Source of the DNA: Tannerella sp.
GTDB lineage: Bacteria; Bacteroidota; Bacteroidia; Bacteroidales; Tannerellaceae
Assembly (NCBI GenBank): GCA_031265585.1
Contig: JAISCL010000348.1
Coordinates: forward strand, 1 to 35,773
DNA: 35,773 nt
Direction: 5' to 3'
A program made the translations under genes and the position numbers. Shown here one piece after another: positions 32,344-35,773 of this stretch (positions within the stretch are counted from its first letter, which is position 1; every line of letters starts with the position of its first letter). The notes beneath the pieces were generated by a model. The model did not search any database. It saw only the letters and a program-made list of their open reading frames with translations, and was not told where the DNA came from.

Positions 32344-33885
32344 ATGAAAAAGTTTTTTTATTTCTTAATGACCGCAGCTCTGTTGAGCGCATGTGAACCT
32401 GCAAAAAAGCAGTCTTATAACATTGATTCCGTAGCTTCCCCGAAGGGCACGGAAGTTTTCCGGCCTGACTGGGAAAACATGGCAGCAAACTATCAGTTTC
32501 CCGAATGGTTTATGGATGGCAAGTTCGGTATTTTTATACACTGGGGCCCTTATGCCGTCCCGGCGTTCGACAGTGAATGGTACGCCCGGAATATGTACCA
32601 GAAAGGGCACAAGGCTTACGAACACCATATTAATACGTGGGGGCCACAGGATAAGTTCGGTTACAAGGATTTTATCCCGCTGTTCAAAGCCGAAAAGTTT
32701 AATGCGGAAGAATGGGCCGCCCTGTTCAAAAAGTCAGGTGCCAAATACGTTGTCCCGGTAGCCGAGCATCACGATGGCTTTTCCATGTACGACAGCGACC
32801 TGAACGAATGGAACGCGGTTAAAATGGGGCCGAAAAGGGACATTGTCGGCTTGTTGAAGGCAGCGGTCGAAAAGGAAGGGCTTGTCTTCGGACTGTCCAC
32901 CCACCGAGCCGAAAATGCCTGGTTTTTTAACGGCGGGCTGAAATTCCCTTCCGATGTGCAGGACACCACGATTACGTTATATGGAAGGCGTTATGATGAA
33001 AGAAAATATACCGAAGACTTTGCCCGCGAATGGCTTACCCGCGTATATGAACTGATCGATAAGTATGAACCCCAGCTGATCTGGTTTGACTGGACGGTCA
33101 ATGACCCGGTATTGATGCCTTATTTCAATAAATTCATGGCTTACTACTATAATAACGCCCTGGACTGGGGAAAGAACGTGGCGGTGAATACCAAACAGGG
33201 ATATCCTACCAACGTACAGGTCTGGGATGTGGAACGGGGTAAATCCGGGAAAATGATGCGGTTCCCCTGGCAGACGGATACCTCCGTGGGCAAAAGATCA
33301 TGGTCGTATATTGACGGCGAAGAAAACAAATCGGCGGAACAGATCGTGCACGACCTGATAGACATCGTCAGCAAGAACGGCAACCTGCTCCTGAACATCG
33401 GCCCGCGCGCCGACGGAACCATTACCGCTGAACAGCAGGAGGTGCTCCTGGCCATCGGGAAATGGCTCGAAGTAAACGGCGAAGCGATCTACGGAACCCG
33501 TTGCTGGAAGAAGTTCGGCGAAGGCAATACCGAACCGACCCAGGGATCTTTTACGGATAACGAAGCCTCCGCCTATACGGCAAGCGATCTCCGTTTCACG
33601 ACCAAAGGAAACGATCTGTATGCGATTTCGCTGAACTGGAGCGACAGCGATGTCCTCATCAAATCCCTGGACAAACAGGCTGTCGCAGATGCCAAAATAA
33701 TCGATGTGAAACTCTTAGGCTCCGATGAGAAAATCAAATGGCAACAGACAGACGAAGGCCTGAAAGTCTTCTTCCCCAAGAATAAACCCGGTAAATACGC
33801 CTACGCTTTCAAAATATCCTTCGATAAGCCGGTCGGCGCACATCTCCCCTCGGAAGCGGTGAATGAAGTGATGAAATATGGATAA
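32344..33885 (+). CDS. GH29 alpha-L-fucosidase lipoprotein
   Basis: This 513-residue lipoprotein has lipobox LLSAC (Cys17). The GH29 catalytic barrel covers about 40-375: 'KFGIFIHWGPYAVPAFDSEW' (His66-Trp67), 'AEHHDGFSMYDS' (His142-His143) and 'LIWFDWTVN' with nucleophile Asp249. 'LLLNIGPRADGTI' (about 347-359) is also typical. The C-terminal ~120 residues are a beta domain. It releases alpha-L-fucose from glycans at the outer membrane or periplasm. It is the last gene of the L-sugar operon and thus supplies the substrate for the dehydrogenase. A bidirectional hairpin follows. Confidence 0.95.
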   Translation: MKKFFYFLMTAALLSACEPAKKQSYNIDSVASPKGTEVFRPDWENMAANYQFPEWFMDGKFGIFIHWGPYAVPAFDSEWYARNMYQKGHKAYEHHINTWGPQDKFGYKDFIPLFKAEKFNAEEWAALFKKSGAKYVVPVAEHHDGFSMYDSDLNEWNAVKMGPKRDIVGLLKAAVEKEGLVFGLSTHRAENAWFFNGGLKFPSDVQDTTITLYGRRYDERKYTEDFAREWLTRVYELIDKYEPQLIWFDWTVNDPVLMPYFNKFMAYYYNNALDWGKNVAVNTKQGYPTNVQVWDVERGKSGKMMRFPWQTDTSVGKRSWSYIDGEENKSAEQIVHDLIDIVSKNGNLLLNIGPRADGTITAEQQEVLLAIGKWLEVNGEAIYGTRCWKKFGEGNTEPTQGSFTDNEASAYTASDLRFTTKGNDLYAISLNWSDSDVLIKSLDKQAVADAKIIDVKLLGSDEKIKWQQTDEGLKVFFPKNKPGKYAYAFKISFDKPVGAHLPSEAVNEVMKYG

Positions 33886-33889
33886 AAAT

Positions 33890-33920
33890 ACGCGGGAGCG
33901 CCGAATGTGCGCTCCCACGT
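33890..33920. terminator. Bidirectional terminator between fucosidase and beta-propeller genes
   Basis: GGGAGCGC (33894-33901), 7-base loop, GCGCTCCC (33909-33916), extended by ACG/CGT beyond one mismatch. It fills the gap between two convergent genes. Confidence 0.75.
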
Positions 33921-33922
33921 TA

Positions 33923-35119
33923 TCATTCCCTGAATTTAATGAGCTGCAGCACCGGGTTGTCGTCCTCATCCGCCTTTTCGACGATTTCCCTGAGATCGCC
34001 TTCCAGTTTGCCTGCTTCAAGGTCTTCTTTTAAAGATTCCATGCTAAAAAATGTAGCCATCTGATTTTTAGGATAACTTGCGTTATTCAGGGTCATATCC
34101 TGGATCGCGTAGCTGAAGTTCATGGATGGATTGAAAATCTCCTGAGTTTCCATCTCGTACAGATACGTTTTCATGATAAGCGGCCTTATTCCAGGTGCAG
34201 AACTTTTGAAACTTATATCATATCTGGTAAACATAAACAGGATATATTTATCCGTTGCTTTCAGGATACTCAAAATGTCAAGCGTTTCATCTTCCATTTT
34301 TCCAATGGGCGGTTTCCTTACCAGGAGCGGACGGAGGGTTTTATCTTTTGTCAGCTGGTAGATCGTATCCGACGACAGTTCGGATAAATAATACGTATCA
34401 CCGTTCCTGCAAATATTGGGGAAGTCAAGCGTCGTGCTCCACTGCACCTCTCCAATCCGTTTTAATATCTGATTGGGAATACGGTTGGACAGCGGCAGGG
34501 TGAGAGCCGATTTCACGCTTCCGTCCTTTTTTGAGAGGAATATAAACAGGCTGTCGGAAGAACTGCTGTTGTTATGGAGCAGCATCGTCTCCCCGTCGAA
34601 GTCGAAAGCGGCATACGAATGGCCACCGCCATAGCCGGAAAAAAATTGCTGGGATTTGGGAAATTCGAATGTACGCTGCCAGACGCCGTCTTCCGAATAC
34701 ACCTGACAGCGGTTTTTACGGTCGAACACGAAAAGTTCCCTGTTCTTTTCATCGTAAACCAGCTGTCCGATATCCAGGTATTCCCTTGCGCCCTGTCCCT
34801 TATGGTTAAAGCCTGCCACGATCTTCCCTTTTCCGTCAAACACAAAGATGTCGCCCAGCCTGATGTTGGAAGTGACGATTCGTGATCCGGACAGATGGGC
34901 CAGCAGGTAGCGACGGTCAAACAACACATCGGATCTCGTTTCCATGGGAATATATTCCACTTCGGCCAGATCCTTATACTCTTTTTTAGGGAAATCGATG
35001 GCAGTAAAATCAATGACCCGTATTTCCGGTTGCTCTGTCTCCGGCGGACCTTCCTTCTTCTTTTGCACACATGCCACCATTGCAAAAGACAGACTGACTG
35101 CTAAAAATAACTGTTTCAT
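33923..35119 (-). CDS. 6-bladed beta-propeller lipoprotein
   Basis: This 398-residue lipoprotein has lipobox MVAC (Cys17). After it come 'IRVIDFTAIDFPKKEYKDLA' and a series of NHL-like blades ('GDIFVFDGKGKIVAGFNHKG', 'QLVYDEKNRELFVFDRKNRC', 'CQVYSEDGVWQRTFEFP', 'GDTYYLSELSSDTIYQL'), the pattern of the 6-bladed beta-propeller family common in Bacteroidota gut species. The start at 35119 was chosen for its signal peptide; the frame stays open through the 42-bp repeats up to 35458, but that part is repeat-encoded. Function is unknown; relatives are often next to glycan or peptide uptake genes. It converges on the fucosidase gene. Confidence 0.88.
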   Translation of the reverse strand: MKQLFLAVSLSFAMVACVQKKKEGPPETEQPEIRVIDFTAIDFPKKEYKDLAEVEYIPMETRSDVLFDRRYLLAHLSGSRIVTSNIRLGDIFVFDGKGKIVAGFNHKGQGAREYLDIGQLVYDEKNRELFVFDRKNRCQVYSEDGVWQRTFEFPKSQQFFSGYGGGHSYAAFDFDGETMLLHNNSSSSDSLFIFLSKKDGSVKSALTLPLSNRIPNQILKRIGEVQWSTTLDFPNICRNGDTYYLSELSSDTIYQLTKDKTLRPLLVRKPPIGKMEDETLDILSILKATDKYILFMFTRYDISFKSSAPGIRPLIMKTYLYEMETQEIFNPSMNFSYAIQDMTLNNASYPKNQMATFFSMESLKEDLEAGKLEGDLREIVEKADEDDNPVLQLIKFRE

Positions 35120-35226
35120 AATTTCTGTTTTAAAATATATACTGAGAGATGCGAAATAAAACGTGACGGTTTCCGGATGCATGCCCGGCAGCGCTGTCAG
35201 CTTTTCCGTGCCTGTACAGAGCAAAT

Positions 35227-35496
35227 GGCCAAAACCGGTTCGATTCATGAAAACTACAATTGTATTTTTGGCAAAATGAGTCCGATTCATGTAAAATACA
35301 ATTGTATTTTTGGCAAAATGAGTCCGGTTCATGAAAACTACAATTGTAGTTTTGGCAAAACGGGTTCGATTCATGAAAACTGCAATTGTATTTTGGGCAA
35401 AACGAGTCCGATTCATGAAAACTACAATTGTAGTTTGGACAAAATGAGTCCGGTTCATGAAAACTACAATTGTAGTTTGGACAAAACAATCGATTA
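35227..35496. repeat. 42-bp tandem array of palindromic units (six full units plus partial ends)
   Basis: CATG landmarks stand at 35246, 35288, 35330, 35372, 35414 and 35456, an exact 42-base period. Each unit holds a palindrome around ACAATTGT (best copy AAAACTACAATTGTAGTTTT), a GGCAAAA or GGACAAAA linker and GnGTtCGnTTCATG. A tail of a preceding unit lies at 35227-35245 and a decayed start of another at 35489-35500. Because 42 is a multiple of three, both strands stay open: the minus strand repeats MNRTHFAKNTIVVF, the plus strand HENYNCIFGKMSPI-like units. It lies 110-380 bases upstream of the beta-propeller gene and, with the element at 35537, fills the 532-base gap 35120-35651. Confidence 0.9.
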
Positions 35497-35536
35497 TTCA
35501 TTTCTTTAAATTTTAAATTGACACAATCTATATAAA

Positions 35537-35637
35537 TGTGTAGAGACAGGGCATGCCCTGTCTCTATCGGGAACCCTGTCTCTAACAGGCAATGCAATCT
35601 CCGGCGATTGCAGTGCACCGTGTAGAGACAGGGCATA
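35537..35637. mobile_element. REP/MITE-like palindromic element (TAGAGACAGGG family)
   Basis: A perfect 26-bp palindrome built from TAGAGACAGGGCA and TGCCCTGTCTCTA lies at 35541-35566. A second structure has outer arms CCCTGTCTCTA (35574-35584) and TAGAGACAGGG (35623-35633) and an inner stem TGCAATC/GATTGCA (35594-35613). GTGTAGAGACAGGGCAT is directly repeated at 35538 and 35620. It encodes no protein. The shape fits a non-autonomous palindromic repeat; the shorter palindrome at 11230-11258 looks related. Confidence 0.65.
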
Positions 35638-35651
35638 CAATTTAAACTCCT

Positions 35652-35773
35652 TCACTCAAGCGCCACATCATTGCGGAAGTCAAAGAACGTCCGGCGCATC
35701 AGGTCGGCCAGCGTCAGCTGATAACTGATATAAGCGCCCAGGTGGGAAGTATAGGCCGTATTCAGGCGGTTGC
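35652..35773 (-). CDS. 3' end of an unidentified minus-strand gene, cut by the window edge
   Basis: The last 39 residues, 'NRLNTAYTSHLGAYISYQLT' then 'LADLMRRTFFDFRNDVALE', end at a TGA (35654-35652). Codon use looks genuine (G+C-rich third positions like nearby genes) and the frame is open to the window edge. The fragment is too short to recognise a family. Confidence 0.6.
   Translation of the reverse strand, partial: NRLNTAYTSHLGAYISYQLTLADLMRRTFFDFRNDVALE

Noticed and set aside
35120-35458. N-terminal extension of the beta-propeller protein through the repeats
   Set aside because: The ATG at 35119 begins a textbook lipoprotein signal peptide; an extension would bury it 113 residues inside the protein.
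35227-35496. CRISPR array
   Set aside because: Units are contiguous 42-mers with no spacers, and there are no cas genes in the window.
35177-35509. Plus-strand frame of 14-residue repeats
   Set aside because: Open only because the DNA repeat length is a multiple of three; all units are mirrored on the other strand. Treated as a DNA repeat, not as a gene.
1-35773. tRNA, rRNA or complete insertion-sequence genes
   Set aside because: None recognised on either strand; no transposase or integrase motifs seen.

Overview
The window comes from a member of the Bacteroidota, most likely a gut-type Bacteroidales. It carries SusC/SusD-type glycan uptake genes, lipoproteins with acidic residues after the lipobox, promoters of the Bacteroidota form (TTG-type -33 box, about 20 bp, TAnnTTTG -7 box) and A-rich rather than Shine-Dalgarno leaders. 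All of it is read from sequence alone; family names rest on recognisable motifs, not on a search.

Left part (1-7391): the end of a glycan-uptake operon, with a partial IPT/NHL-repeat protein, a full SusC-like receptor, a SusD-like lipoprotein and a DUF1735/DUF4361-type lipoprotein, closed by a strong hairpin. Middle (7665-19916): a LacI-type regulator with its own promoter and probable operator, a long A+T-rich leader, and a second susC gene broken at both ends. The 5' end of that gene has a reading-frame break at a perfect G-quadruplex motif, and its 3' end stops inside a palindromic repeat, with the partner susD missing. Behind it lie four secreted proteins in one orientation from little-studied carbohydrate-active families: a GH42-like barrel, a GxGYxYP-family protein with an F5/8C module, a DUF2961/GH172 enzyme and a DUF6259-like barrel. 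A two-gene A+T-rich cassette with its own consensus promoter (19949-21776; an OLD/AAA-type ATPase overlapping by ATGA a small protein of unknown fold) separates these from a GH78 alpha-L-rhamnosidase (21934-24720). The cassette is the best candidate for an undescribed system, possibly anti-phage or stress-related.

Right part (24721-35773): a degenerate repeat cluster, rubredoxin, an NhaC-type antiporter, an SGNH hydrolase and a DUF5618 gene facing a broken antitoxin-like ORF. An AraC-type regulator is divergent from an operon of an aldo/keto reductase, a zinc alcohol dehydrogenase, an amidohydrolase, a 35-codon remnant that looks like an L-rhamnose/L-fucose mutarotase, and a GH29 alpha-L-fucosidase. 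This reads as release and oxidative breakdown of L-fucose (or a similar L-sugar). A convergent beta-propeller lipoprotein follows. Upstream of it lie an exact-period 42-bp tandem array of palindromic units and a REP/MITE-like palindromic element, then the 3' end of an unidentified minus-strand gene.

Taken together, the genes would bind and import oligosaccharides, trim rhamnose- and fucose-containing side chains outside the inner membrane, and oxidise the released deoxysugar. Several decayed genes and repeat elements show that the locus is being rearranged.
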